Assembly (NCBI RefSeq): GCF_001570785.1
Contig: NZ_BCSI01000007.1
Coordinates: forward strand, 1-64,000
Direction: 5' to 3'
DNA from: Dermabacter hominis NBRC 106157
Lineage (GTDB): Bacteria; Actinomycetota; Actinomycetes; Actinomycetales; Dermabacteraceae
Length of the DNA: 64,000 nt
The notes beneath the pieces were generated by a model. It saw only the letters and a program-made list of their open reading frames with translations, made no database searches and was not told where the DNA came from. Below, piece by piece: positions 32,869-42,195 of this stretch. A program made the translations under genes and the position numbers. Numbering within the stretch: position 1 is the stretch's first letter; each line of letters starts with the position of its first letter.

Positions 32869-34263
32869 ATGGCGAAGAAACGTGGCCTTGGTCGGGGTAT
32901 CGGTGCACTGATCCCCAGCTCCGAGCCTGCTGCAACCGAGAAGCCCGAGGCGAAGGACACGCCCACGCCCGAGCCTTCCGCGAAGTCGGCCGGTACGAAG
33001 GCTTCTACCTCGGCACAGCGCTCCGGCGCCTCCTCGAAGGCTGCTGCGTCCAAGCCTGCCGCGTCCTCCTCACCCTCGAAGAAGGGGTCCGACGCTACCC
33101 CCGCCCCTGCTGAGCCCAAGGCTTCCGCGTCGAAGCCTACCGGCACACGCGGCGCCGACATGTTCTTTAGATCCGAATCCGAATCCGCTGATAAGTCGAG
33201 CGAGCGTCGCCGCGCAGCCGATCTTGAACTCGCTGACTCGTGGGCGCGCGATGCACGCTCGAAGCGCCGAAACGGCAAGAAAGCCGCGGCAAAGCCCGCC
33301 GCGGCAGCGCGTAAGGCCGACGGCGAAAAGGCTCCGAAAACTGCTGAGACCACTCCGGTTGAGCAGCCGTCGGATTCAGATGCGCAGGCTGCTGCCGCGC
33401 CCGCACAGCCGTCCCACGACGGTCTCGTGCCCGTGCCTGGCGCCGAGTTTGTCGAGGTGCCGATCGCCGAGATCCGCGAAAATCCCCGCAATCCGCGAAC
33501 GGTTTTTGATGAGGATGAACTCGACGAACTGGCCTATTCGCTCCGTGAAGTCGGCGTTCTTCAGCCGATTGTCGTTCGCCCCGTAAGTGACTCAGTCGAT
33601 GGCGAATCCTTTGAGATCGTCATGGGTGAGCGCCGTTGGCGTGCCGCGAAGCGCGCTGGGCTCAAGTCGATTCCCGCGATCGTGCGTTCGACCGCCGACG
33701 ACGACCTGCTTCGCGATGCGCTCCTCGAAAACCTGCACCGCTCGCAGCTGAATCCCCTTGAAGAGGCAGCCGCCTATGGCCAGCTCCTCGAGGACTTTAA
33801 CTGCACCCAGGATGAGCTCGCCGATCGCATCGGGCGCTCGCGCCCGCAGATTTCCAATACCCTGCGCTTGCTTCGCCTCCCTCCCCTCGTGCAGCGGCGC
33901 CTCCAGTCCGGCGCCCTTTCCGCGGGCCACGCCCGCGCGCTTCTGGGACTCGATGACGTTCAACTCCAGGAGGAGCTCGCCCAGCGCATCGTGAGCGAAG
34001 GTCTGAGCGTTCGCGCTGTTGAGCGCCTTATCGCAAACGGTGTTGAGTCCTCCTCGGCAACCCGCACGGTGACCCGCCGTAGCTCGTACAACCCCCGCGT
34101 GGTATCCCTGACCTCGCAGCTGTCGACGAAACTTGAGGCACCGGTGCGCATCGATGTCGGTAAGCGCAAAGGTAAGGTCACTCTCGAGTTCACGAACCTC
34201 GACGATCTCGAACGGATCGTTGCGAAGCTCGGTCTCGAGGACGTCCAGCTCCCGCAGGACTGA
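32869..34263 (+). CDS. parB: Chromosome partitioning protein ParB (Spo0J)
   Basis: ParB of 464 residues, long because of an Ala/Pro/Lys-rich linker. 'KKRGLGRGIGALI' at the N-terminus is the ParA-interacting segment. Residues about 20-190 are low complexity. The ParB/Srx domain contains 'IRENPRNPRTVFDEDEL' and the CTP-binding 'GERRWRAAKRAG' (about 252-263); the HTH is in 'CTQDELADRIGRSRPQISNT' ; the C-terminal dimerisation domain ends the protein. It loads at parS and slides as a CTP-dependent clamp. Nine perfect parS sites lie just downstream. Confidence 0.96.
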   Translation: MAKKRGLGRGIGALIPSSEPAATEKPEAKDTPTPEPSAKSAGTKASTSAQRSGASSKAAASKPAASSSPSKKGSDATPAPAEPKASASKPTGTRGADMFFRSESESADKSSERRRAADLELADSWARDARSKRRNGKKAAAKPAAAARKADGEKAPKTAETTPVEQPSDSDAQAAAAPAQPSHDGLVPVPGAEFVEVPIAEIRENPRNPRTVFDEDELDELAYSLREVGVLQPIVVRPVSDSVDGESFEIVMGERRWRAAKRAGLKSIPAIVRSTADDDLLRDALLENLHRSQLNPLEEAAAYGQLLEDFNCTQDELADRIGRSRPQISNTLRLLRLPPLVQRRLQSGALSAGHARALLGLDDVQLQEELAQRIVSEGLSVRAVERLIANGVESSSATRTVTRRSSYNPRVVSLTSQLSTKLEAPVRIDVGKRKGKVTLEFTNLDDLERIVAKLGLEDVQLPQD

Positions 34264-34684
34264 GCCTGACAGGTTGCTGACGTCTCCTCTTAGTCGTCGA
34301 ATATTTGCGGAACTGTTTTCCGGGAACCTTCGCTAGCGCTTTCTGCGGTCGCAGATTGAAACGTGCTCGCCTTTTCGCGGAAGCCTCTCTCGTCTAGCCC
34401 CCTGGGTCCCAGCGCGCCATCGTTGTAATTGCACGTCAACCCGCGCTGCTTTTGCGGAATAGCTGGTGCCGGGAGGCCGACCGCCCTTAGACACATCTCC
34501 GTCGTGGGCTTAAGCTGCCGGCAGGCTCCTGCGCTCTCCCGTGCGTACCTATGGATCGTAGCTAAGCCGTATTTGTATGCCCGAGTTCCCAGTCGTTTCG
34601 CCATACTCTTCCGTGGTTCAGGTGGAACCCGTTTTCGTCGAAAATATCTCGCGCTGCTTCGACTCAGTATCAGCGCGGGTTTAC

Positions 34685-35789
34685 GTTTCACGTGAAATCA
34701 CTGCGACCGGCATCCATGCGCGAGACCCTTACCAATCATGTGGAGTATTTGTCGGGTAACCTTCGGAACCTCGTTTCACGTGAAACACTGCTGCCGGGGT
34801 GCTGGTCGGCCTAAGGTTCACTCCCAAATCGACAACTTCGCACGAAGGGTCACTAATTCGATAATTAGCGCTAAACGTTTCACGTGAAACAGGACAATGT
34901 TCGCTGGAAACAAAGTCACAAGCTATTTCGTCCTTTGGAGAGTTATTCGCGTGAAGTCGTTCGACTTACGAAAGAAAAAGCATCGTTTCACGTGAAACTT
35001 GGCCGGCTACTCACATCGCCGCGCGCGTCTGCCTCCCTTTGTTGCTACACGTTTCACGTGAAACATCCCATCGATCAGCAAAGCGCTTTGAGACTTTCGG
35101 TGTCGGTAATTCGGGCGAGCTGCGCCGCAAGTCAAAAGAGTTTCACGTGAAACAAGCGCGCTGTACATTTGGCCGCTGCGTTCTACCGCCGTATGTGTCC
35201 GTTCACGGGCGTTTGGTGTATCGATCTTGAGGCGTTTCACGTGAAACGCCGAAGTAGGCTTTTACGATTTCGGCCCGATTGAACAAATGATTCCACAGGT
35301 TGATCATTTGCCAATGTTCCCAGCTTCGATGTTAGCCACAACTTGAAGGGATCTGTTTCACGTGAAACTGCTTGAGAAGCCCATAGCAAGGATTCGGGTC
35401 GAAGGGCGTAGGTCTTGTGTATGCGCCGAGTGCGATCAAGGCGGTTGCGGTTGATTGGAACGCGGGCCGGTTGCAGCTGTTGAGATAGCCCATCAGTGAT
35501 GTTTCACGTGAAATGTCGTGTATTGGTGACCAGATGCTCTATTCGGCAGTTCGCGCTCTGTACAAGCTGCTCTCAGCGCGAAAGCGGCTAGCGAAACCGC
35601 GGGCTGGCTGCTCGCTAACGTGGGCGGACCCTGGAGTTTCACGGGAAACAGCCCTTCCGGTACCACACCGAATTCTGGAAACGATGCACTACTGATGCGT
35701 GAAGGGAAGCGCCGCAAGTGAGTCAGAGGGTAGGTATGGACATGCGTGGGCTACGCGCTGGAGTGCGAAGAGGGGGTTCCACGTGAATC
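34685..35789. repeat. parS: parS array (nine perfect and two degenerate sites)
   Basis: The palindrome TTTCACGTGAAA, core of the ParB site TGTTTCACGTGAAACA, occurs at 34686, 34774, 34878, 34986, 35052, 35141, 35235, 35356 and 35502 (start positions). Variants with one or two changes are at 35636-35649 (GTTTCACGGGAAAC) and 35776-35789 (GTTCCACGTGAATC). Spacing is 66-146 bp, about 100 bp on average. Small ORFs here are not conserved-looking and are interrupted by the sites; I see no gene between 34264 and 36049. Confidence 0.95.
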
Positions 35790-35821
35790 TCCAGCTCTTA
35801 ACTCACATATGTGAAGAGTTG

Positions 35822-35988
35822 TGTGGATAACGTGGGAGAGGTAACCCGCTAGCCAGGAATGCGCGTGCCAAGGCGGGCGTCGCAAGGCCCACCATGCACG
35901 GTAAAGCTGCAGGTAAGGGCGTTATTTGTCATTTGTCCACAATAGGGTGCAGCACTCGTGAATAGAGTGTGGATAAATATGGGGATAA
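35822..35988. other. DnaA-box cluster next to the parS array
   Basis: TGTGGATAA at 35822-35830 and 35968-35976, TTGTCCACA at 35933-35941, and TGGGGATAA at 35980-35988: four DnaA-box-like sites within 167 bp, three of them perfect (TTATCCACA or TTGTCCACA). The stretch around 35955-35990 is richer in A/T (AATAGAGTGTGGATAAATAT). It could be an additional DnaA-binding locus or part of the origin. Confidence 0.7.
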
Positions 35989-36049
35989 CGCTGTGAGGCA
36001 CGCCACGGTGACGACGATCTGGTGAATGTTTCCGGTGGGACGTGCAGTG

Positions 36050-36394
36050 CTAGCAGACAGTTGCGCGCCACAAATCGTCGAGCGCATCGCGGACGGCAAA
36101 CTTCGGGCACGCACCTTCGACCACTCGTTCGCCCACTACTTCGGAACCGCGAAGCGCAACGATGCGCCAGGTTGGAAGAACGCGCGGGAAAAATTGCGCG
36201 CTAACCTGCTCGGGCTCTCCCGCAACCGAAACGTCATGAATATCAACGCTTACGGACGGCAGGTCAAGATCGCGTAATTCGCGGGCCGTGAGCGGCGCAG
36301 GAAGAGACGGCGCCGCCCACGAGGCCCAGTAAAGATGAATGTGAAACGTGACGGCCTCGCGCGAAAGCGATCCGTCAGATTCTCGCTCGCTCAC
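36050..36394 (-). CDS. Thioredoxin-like protein lacking the CXXC active site
   Basis: A 114-residue protein whose GTG overlaps the trxB stop (GTGA, 36391-36394), the usual trxA position. It has a thioredoxin-like order of parts: beta strand 'VTFHIHLYWASWAAPSLPAP', where active thioredoxins have WCGPC, then helix, 'VSVDIHDVSVAGEPEQVSAQ', the cis-Pro region 'FPRVLPTWRIVALRGSEVVG' and a final helix. Both catalytic cysteines are missing (Ala and Ser in their place); the only cysteines are in 'EGACPKF' and the last residue. It cannot act as a dithiol reductase; a binding or chaperone role, or decay, is possible. A true trxA is expected elsewhere. Confidence 0.72.
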   Translation of the reverse strand: MSERESDGSLSREAVTFHIHLYWASWAAPSLPAPLTARELRDLDLPSVSVDIHDVSVAGEPEQVSAQFFPRVLPTWRIVALRGSEVVGERVVEGACPKFAVRDALDDLWRATVC

Positions 36395-37440
36395 TCGAGC
36401 GTGGCGAGGTACTTCTCCGCGTCGAGAGCGGCCGAGCAACCGGAACCGGCCGCAGTGATGGCTTGGCGGTAGCGGTGGTCAACGACATCGCCGCACGCGA
36501 AAACACCCTCGAGGGAGGTGTGGGTGGTGCGACCCTCGCAGAGGATGTAGCCCTCGTCGTCAATATCGATCTGGCTCTTGAAGAGATCGGAGCGGGGCAG
36601 GTGCCCGATCGCCTCGAAAAGACCATCGGCGGGAATCGTTTCACGCTCGCCGGTGACGGTATCTTCAAGCACGAGGTGCGAGAGCTCGTTATCGCCCTCG
36701 ATGCCAACGACCTGGGTATTCCAACGGATCTGAAGCTTGGGATCATCTTCCGCGCGCTTCGCCATGATCTTCGAGGCACGCAGGGCGGCACGGCGGTGAA
36801 GCAGGGTGACGGACTTGCCGAAACGGGTGAGGAAGGTTGCCTCTTCAACAGCGGAATCGCCGCCGCCAACAACGAAGATGTCCTTGTCCTTGAAGAAGAA
36901 GCCGTCGCACGTTGCACACCAGCTCACGCCCTTGCCGGAGAGGCGCTCTTCGCCGTCGACGCCGAGCTTGCGGTACGCGGAACCGGTCGCGATGATGACG
37001 GCCTTCGCGCGGAACACGTCACCGCTTTCGGTGCGGATGGTCTTGATCTCGCCTGCGAGCTCAACGTCGGTAGCGTCCTCGAACAGGATCTCGGCGCCGA
37101 AACGCTCCGCTTGTTCCTGCATGTTGCCCATGAGGTCCGGGCCCATGATGCCCTCCGGGAAACCGGGGAAGTTCTCGACCTCGGTGGTCGTCATGAGGGC
37201 GCCGCCAGCATCGAGCGAGCCGGCAATGACCACGGGCTTCAGGCCAGCGCGCGCCGCGTAAACGGCGGCGGTGTAGCCCGCCGGGCCCGAACCGACGATC
37301 ACAATGTCGCGCACGGGGGCGTCCGAAGCGTCGGCAGGCGAAGCAGTTTCGGCCGTCTCGGTCTGCGCTCCCGCAAGGCTGATGCCGAAGCCACCGCCGA
37401 GGGTGTTGAGGATCGGGGTCTGAGGCTCAGAGGTGGTCAT
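36391..37440 (-). CDS. trxB: Thioredoxin reductase
   Basis: TrxB of 349 residues. FAD-binding 'VIVGSGPAGYTAAV' (about 47-60), redox motif C175-A-T-C178 in 'SWCATCDGFFF', NADPH-binding 'VVGGGDSAVEEA', and the C-terminal FAD motif 'GVFACGDVVD' are all present. It reduces thioredoxin with NADPH. An N-terminal extension of about 43 residues (Ala/Thr/Glu-rich) precedes the normal start region; ATG 37440 has AAAGGAC upstream, but a shorter start cannot be excluded. It is translationally coupled to the cysteine-less thioredoxin-like gene. Confidence 0.96.
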   Translation of the reverse strand: MTTSEPQTPILNTLGGGFGISLAGAQTETAETASPADASDAPVRDIVIVGSGPAGYTAAVYAARAGLKPVVIAGSLDAGGALMTTTEVENFPGFPEGIMGPDLMGNMQEQAERFGAEILFEDATDVELAGEIKTIRTESGDVFRAKAVIIATGSAYRKLGVDGEERLSGKGVSWCATCDGFFFKDKDIFVVGGGDSAVEEATFLTRFGKSVTLLHRRAALRASKIMAKRAEDDPKLQIRWNTQVVGIEGDNELSHLVLEDTVTGERETIPADGLFEAIGHLPRSDLFKSQIDIDDEGYILCEGRTTHTSLEGVFACGDVVDHRYRQAITAAGSGCSAALDAEKYLATLE

Positions 37441-37512
37441 GATGTCCTTTCACAGCGAAAGCTCGCAACGGTCAAACAGAACAAGGGTAGGCGGGAAGGC
37501 TGAGATCCGCGG

Positions 37513-38061
37513 TCAGCTCTTCGGATCCACGAGTACCCGTGCGGAAAACAGGAGATCGGAGGCGCCGTCGGCATTTCTTCCGCATGTGGAACGCACGACG
37601 GACGCGGAAACTTCCCCACCCTCGCGGCGAACTTGCGTGAGGTTATGCTCATCGAGCACAAGGAGCCACGCGTTTTCGTCGGCGCCCCACGACACCCGCT
37701 CGAGCATAAGCACCGACTCTTTCGACGACAGGGACTTCAGGCACTGCGTGACGTCGAACGTCGCGGGCGTTTGCAGGCTTCCGGTATCGAGAAGGTTTTG
37801 GACTTCGGCACCGAGCGTGTACTCGGTGAGTACCGGAAGGCCGGCATTATCGGTGCCGGGGGCCGAGTTCGAATCGGCGATGCTTTGCGAGGCAGGGGCG
37901 TCCATTTTCACGCTGAGGTTGAGCGCCCACGACAGCATGACGCCAAGGAGAATCGTCACGACGAGAAACGCGGCGAACACCCCGGGTGGGAAGCCCGTCC
38001 AGCTTTTCAATTCGCCTCGCGCGCGTGAGCGGCGACGCGAGCCGCGACGAAAGAAGCTCAT
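37513..38061 (-). CDS. Single-pass membrane protein of unknown function
   Basis: A 182-residue protein with a basic start 'MSFFRRGSRRRSRARGELK', one membrane helix (about 28-50; 'GVFAAFLVVTILLGVMLSWAL') and an outside domain with two cysteines (in 'VTQCLKSLSS' and 'RSTCGRNADG') that may form a disulfide. ATG 38061 overlaps the murJ stop (ATGA). The position corresponds to the sigM/anti-sigma pair of mycobacteria, but there is no sigma factor and I see no anti-sigma motif, so I assign no function. Confidence 0.7.
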   Translation of the reverse strand: MSFFRRGSRRRSRARGELKSWTGFPPGVFAAFLVVTILLGVMLSWALNLSVKMDAPASQSIADSNSAPGTDNAGLPVLTEYTLGAEVQNLLDTGSLQTPATFDVTQCLKSLSSKESVLMLERVSWGADENAWLLVLDEHNLTQVRREGGEVSASVVRSTCGRNADGASDLLFSARVLVDPKS

Positions 38062-41000
38062 TCCTGATTGACCTTCACTTCGGCGATTTCGAGGCGGTAC
38101 CCGCCATCGATAGCGCCGAGGTTCGGGGCCCACAGCACGAGCGAACGTGCGTCGACGGGCTTTTCAGGCGTGAGGGTGAGATCTTGGCCGGCGGCAACTT
38201 CGCCCGAGGCGAGCACGTCGCCGAGCTGGCCGTCCTCAGTCAGGGTGCGCAGCTCGATCGTGCCGCCCTGCTGCGCGCCGGGCGTTACGCGGACGTTCTT
38301 GACTTCGCCTTCGCCGAGGTCGAGCTTGACGCCCATCCCGTCGCGAAGCTTGCCGAAATCGGCACCCTTGTACCGCTGGGTCTTCCACACGGTATTCGGA
38401 TCGCCGTCGAGCATGTTCCCCGCCCTCTCGGGTTTATCAGCCTTCGTGGGATCCGGCGGGTACACGATGCTCACCTGGTTGAGCGGCGCGAGTGGTTTGG
38501 GCGTCTCGGTTGGTTTTTCGCTCGGCTTTTCGGCCGGGGCTTCGGTTTCTTTCGGGGTTTTTTCTTCCGACGCCTGCGTGGTTGGGCTCGTGGCGACATC
38601 TCGATTGTGGCGGCCCACCGACGTCACGGACGTCACCGCCCAGACGAGGCCGAGGATGACGGCGAGAAGGGCAGCAACGAGAATGACGCGCGCCGTTGTC
38701 GAGCGAGACACCGTGCTGCCGCCGGAAGCCGGGGTGCTCCCCGATGCGTCGGAGGCGAGTGCGATGTCCATGACGTCGCGGAATGCCGAAGCGTGCTGTG
38801 GGCTTTGCGGGGCGGGAGCGTTCGCGTCGAAGGCGCTCGCGTCACGGCCCTGCACGGGGATGACGACACCGGCTCCGGGAGCGTTTTGGCGCACGCGAGG
38901 GGCAGCGTGCTGCACTGCCGAGGGAGGCGCCACGGCCGGGCGGCCGGGAGCTGGGTGGGGTTCATCGTTCGTGTTTGGTGTGCGCGGAGATTCGGCGAGG
39001 GACTCCTCGCGACCCGCGACCGGAATAGGGGCGGGTGCGGCAGGGGCGACGGGCGCCACCGGCGCCGTGGGTTCCTCCGCTGGCGCAGCCGGGGCGTAGT
39101 GCGTACTCGGGTCGATGTGGCCGGGGAAGGTGCTCGCCGCGCTCGGGTCCTGAGGGGCATCGATGACTTCGGACCACGGCGTTTCAGAATCCGCATGGGG
39201 CTTGTCGACCGTCTCGGCCGTGCCCGTCAGCGTGGCCTCAGGGACCTCAGGGGCTTCAGGGGCCTCGGAGCCCTCGGTGATTTCGGGTCCTTCGCTGTTC
39301 GCGGGAGTTTCGGTGTGTTCAGCGTTCTCGGTGTGCTCGGCGGTCTCGGTGGCCTTGACACTCTCGGTGGTCTCGGGGTTTTCGGCGGGAGCAGGCGATT
39401 TGGGATCGCTTACCGCAGCTTCGCTCTGTGCTTCCGCCTGGCGCTCAAACGGCCCCGCGACAACGGGTCCCGCGGCCTTGCGCACCGCGAGTGGGACAGG
39501 CGCCCCCGCGTGTTGCTCGGGATCGTACGCCTCGAGAGTGACCGGAAGCGACTGCCACGGTGAAAGCTCCTCGCGTACATCCTCAATCGACATCGGACGC
39601 GGCCCATCCGCGGGCGCATTCGGCGTGAGCGGCGTCAGAAGAGCCGCAGTGAGCGCACCCAGCTCGGCGGGAACCGTGCGCGGAGACGTTGTCGACGGAT
39701 CGAAGGAGGCGTCGGAACCGAAAAACTCCGGCCCGCGCCCCGCGAGCCCGACATATAGAACCCGGCCCACGGCTCGCACGTCCGGGCTGAGCGTGAAGGG
39801 TTCGGTGAGGTGCAAAAGACCCTCGTCGCCCGCATCTTCGACACCTGCGCCGAGGATCGTCACCTGATCGTGCTCGAGGTCCACGAACACGCGATCCTCG
39901 TCAAGGTGGTGGTGGCGAATGCCCTTGCTACGGGCCTCCTGGAGCGTCGTCGTCACGCGACCCGCGATCGTGCGGACCGTCTCTGCGCGAAGCGCGCCGT
40001 CGCGGGTGAGGTCGGCGAGGGTGGGAAGGCCCGGATCGGTGTACACCACCGCGGTCGCCTTCGAGTCGCCGTCGCTCGGCTCAAGCACGTCGTGGACGGC
40101 CTCGAGGCCGGGAACGCTCACGAGAGACACGCGGCGGGCCGCATCGAGAACATCGGCGGCAAACTCCCCGCGCACGAGGAATACGAGAATCGGCTCGCCG
40201 CTTTCCTTCACACCGCGATGCCACGACGCCCCTTCGGTGGTGGACGATGGCACGCGGCCAGATTCTCCGCGCCCCGAACCGTCCAGGGCAGGGCTCAGTG
40301 AGAGGGAGGAAAAAAGCTCCTCGAGGCTGCGAATATCGGTCACGGTCATCCTTTGGTTCGCTTGAACAGTTCGATCCGATGTTTGACCATCGTAGCGGGG
40401 TGCCTCTGGCACGCTCGAGGTTTCCTCCACGGCGGCGGGAGTCTCCTCCTGCGGCTTTTCTGCCGGTTTCCCGCGGCCACGCTTGCGCATGATTCGGGAG
40501 GCGATCATCGTTGCCGCATCGCGAATCTCCGACACGCGAAGCCCCCACGCGACAAGAGCAAACACCCCTGTCATCACCGCCGCAACGATCACGCCCACGA
40601 CGATCGCGATGAGGCGCCCCCTCCACGTGAGATCGCCGAGAAGCGCGAGGAGACCCCAGCCCGCGGCCATCGAGACGAGGCCGGCAACGAGAAGACGGGC
40701 AACCATCGACACGGCACCGAACGAGTTCACCTGACTCATGTCGACGCCCTTGCGGGCGAGATTGCGCCGCATGTGCCACACGCCCTCGAGCCACCCGATC
40801 AGAATCCCGACCGAGCTTACGAAAGCGCCCGCCGCAGCGGCATAGCGAGGATCGACCCAGAAAAGGATCACGGGGATCGCGATAAGCGAGAGCACCGTCG
40901 GGGGAACGCGCATCAGGAACGCCGTGCGGGTGTCTTCATAGGCGTAGAAGTAGCGGGTCACGAGGTAGGTTGCCGCGAACGCGGGAAGTCCCAGCGTGTA

Positions 41001-42167
41001 GCCGATGAGCACGAGCCCGTTTGCGCCCGCGCCCGTGGGACTCGTGCCGCCCACAACGACCCACATGATCGGCGCCGCGAGAACAACGAGCACGGCGGTC
41101 GCGAGGATCATCGGCACGAACAGAATCCTGTTCATCGACGAATACGTGCGGTAGGCCCCGAGGTGGTCGTGTTCGGTCACGCGCTTCGACATCCGCGGGA
41201 AGATGCTCGTCACGAGCGATACGGCGATGATGCCCTGCGGGAGCATGAAAACCGTATAGGACCAGTCGAGGGCCGCGAGAGCGGGATAAAGCTCGCGGGA
41301 AGCGCCGATGCCGCTCGCTTGCGCTTTTTCCACCGCCGAGACTGCACCGCCCGTTGACCAGCGGCGTGCGAACACCGCGATCTGGCCAACGACCATCATG
41401 GCGAACGTCCACAGGCCCATCGTGCCGAGCTTGCGCAGGCCCAGACCGCGAAAACCCCACTTGAACCTGATCTTGAGGCCGATCTTCCTCGTCCAGGCCC
41501 ACACGAGCAGGGCCTGCGCGGCGCTGCCGCCCACTTGGGAAAACGCGAGCACGAGCACCATGCCCCACGTCCACTGCGTGCCATCCGGCTGCGTGCCCCA
41601 CAAAACGAGGAACAGGATCGAGCCCGCAATGTTCATGATGTTGTTGAGCGCGGGGGCCCACGTGAACGGACCGAAGCTCTCGTGTGCGTTGAGGATCTGC
41701 CCGAACATGATGTAGATGCACGAGAAAATCATCTGCGGCATCATGAAATAGCCGAGAACCGTCGCGGCCTGCGCCGTTCCCGGGTCGAGCTTTGAGTTCG
41801 CCACGACCGTGAGGAGCGGAACGGCGAGCGTGCACAGGGTCGTGATGGCCGCCGCGACAACGAAGAACAGGGTGAACAGGCGCGAACAGAAATCCTCGCC
41901 CCTATCCGGGAGCTTCGCTGCGCGCACGACCGCCGGTACGAGGATCGCGTTGAGCGTGCCGCCGCCGATGAGGATCCACAGCGAATTCGGCAGAATTTGC
42001 GCTGCCGAATAGGCGTTCGCCGCGATCGATGCCGAGCCGCCGAGCACCATGCCGAGCAAAAAGGTGCGCACGAAACCCAGGAGTCGGGTCGACGCGGAGG
42101 CAACAGCCATAACGGCGCTCGCGCGCATAGCTTTGCCCCGCGCGGAGGAGGTGCTCGGTTTGTTCAT
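38058..42167 (-). CDS. murJ: Lipid II flippase MurJ with pseudokinase and extracellular C-terminal domain
   Basis: A 1369-residue protein. Residues about 15-545 form the MurJ/MviN membrane domain ('SASTRLLGFVRTFLLGMVLG', 'GGGTLNAILVPAVVRA', 'HESFGPFTWAPALNNI'), which flips lipid II. A cytosolic pseudokinase-like domain follows (about 607-850; 'GIRHHHLDEDRVFVDLEHDQ' resembles a degenerate catalytic loop), then a 270-residue Pro/Glu/Thr/Ala-rich linker, a second anchor (about 1160-1180) and an outside beta domain ('AGNMLDGDPNTVWKTQRY', discoidin-like). The same architecture occurs in mycobacterial MviN, where the pseudokinase binds FhaA. ATG 42167 is chosen since the upstream frame overlaps the DUF6049 gene. 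Confidence 0.92.
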   Translation of the reverse strand: MNKPSTSSARGKAMRASAVMAVASASTRLLGFVRTFLLGMVLGGSASIAANAYSAAQILPNSLWILIGGGTLNAILVPAVVRAAKLPDRGEDFCSRLFTLFFVVAAAITTLCTLAVPLLTVVANSKLDPGTAQAATVLGYFMMPQMIFSCIYIMFGQILNAHESFGPFTWAPALNNIMNIAGSILFLVLWGTQPDGTQWTWGMVLVLAFSQVGGSAAQALLVWAWTRKIGLKIRFKWGFRGLGLRKLGTMGLWTFAMMVVGQIAVFARRWSTGGAVSAVEKAQASGIGASRELYPALAALDWSYTVFMLPQGIIAVSLVTSIFPRMSKRVTEHDHLGAYRTYSSMNRILFVPMILATAVLVVLAAPIMWVVVGGTSPTGAGANGLVLIGYTLGLPAFAATYLVTRYFYAYEDTRTAFLMRVPPTVLSLIAIPVILFWVDPRYAAAAGAFVSSVGILIGWLEGVWHMRRNLARKGVDMSQVNSFGAVSMVARLLVAGLVSMAAGWGLLALLGDLTWRGRLIAIVVGVIVAAVMTGVFALVAWGLRVSEIRDAATMIASRIMRKRGRGKPAEKPQEETPAAVEETSSVPEAPRYDGQTSDRTVQANQRMTVTDIRSLEELFSSLSLSPALDGSGRGESGRVPSSTTEGASWHRGVKESGEPILVFLVRGEFAADVLDAARRVSLVSVPGLEAVHDVLEPSDGDSKATAVVYTDPGLPTLADLTRDGALRAETVRTIAGRVTTTLQEARSKGIRHHHLDEDRVFVDLEHDQVTILGAGVEDAGDEGLLHLTEPFTLSPDVRAVGRVLYVGLAGRGPEFFGSDASFDPSTTSPRTVPAELGALTAALLTPLTPNAPADGPRPMSIEDVREELSPWQSLPVTLEAYDPEQHAGAPVPLAVRKAAGPVVAGPFERQAEAQSEAAVSDPKSPAPAENPETTESVKATETAEHTENAEHTETPANSEGPEITEGSEAPEAPEVPEATLTGTAETVDKPHADSETPWSEVIDAPQDPSAASTFPGHIDPSTHYAPAAPAEEPTAPVAPVAPAAPAPIPVAGREESLAESPRTPNTNDEPHPAPGRPAVAPPSAVQHAAPRVRQNAPGAGVVIPVQGRDASAFDANAPAPQSPQHASAFRDVMDIALASDASGSTPASGGSTVSRSTTARVILVAALLAVILGLVWAVTSVTSVGRHNRDVATSPTTQASEEKTPKETEAPAEKPSEKPTETPKPLAPLNQVSIVYPPDPTKADKPERAGNMLDGDPNTVWKTQRYKGADFGKLRDGMGVKLDLGEGEVKNVRVTPGAQQGGTIELRTLTEDGQLGDVLASGEVAAGQDLTLTPEKPVDARSLVLWAPNLGAIDGGYRLEIAEVKVNQE

Positions 42168-42195
42168 AGTTCGGTTCGGGTCCTTAATTCCTGTG

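Noticed and set aside
34884-35150. Small ORFs within the parS array
   Set aside because: They contain the parS palindromes (recurring FHVK/SRET peptides), have no ribosome sites and no coding-like composition.
34685-35514. CRISPR or iteron array reading of the TTTCACGTGAAA repeats
   Set aside because: The 12-bp palindrome is exactly the ParB site core and lies directly behind parB.
36026-36277. An 83-codon plus-strand ORF opposite the thioredoxin-like gene
   Set aside because: The minus-strand frame is coupled to trxB and shows a thioredoxin fold pattern; the plus-strand frame has neither.
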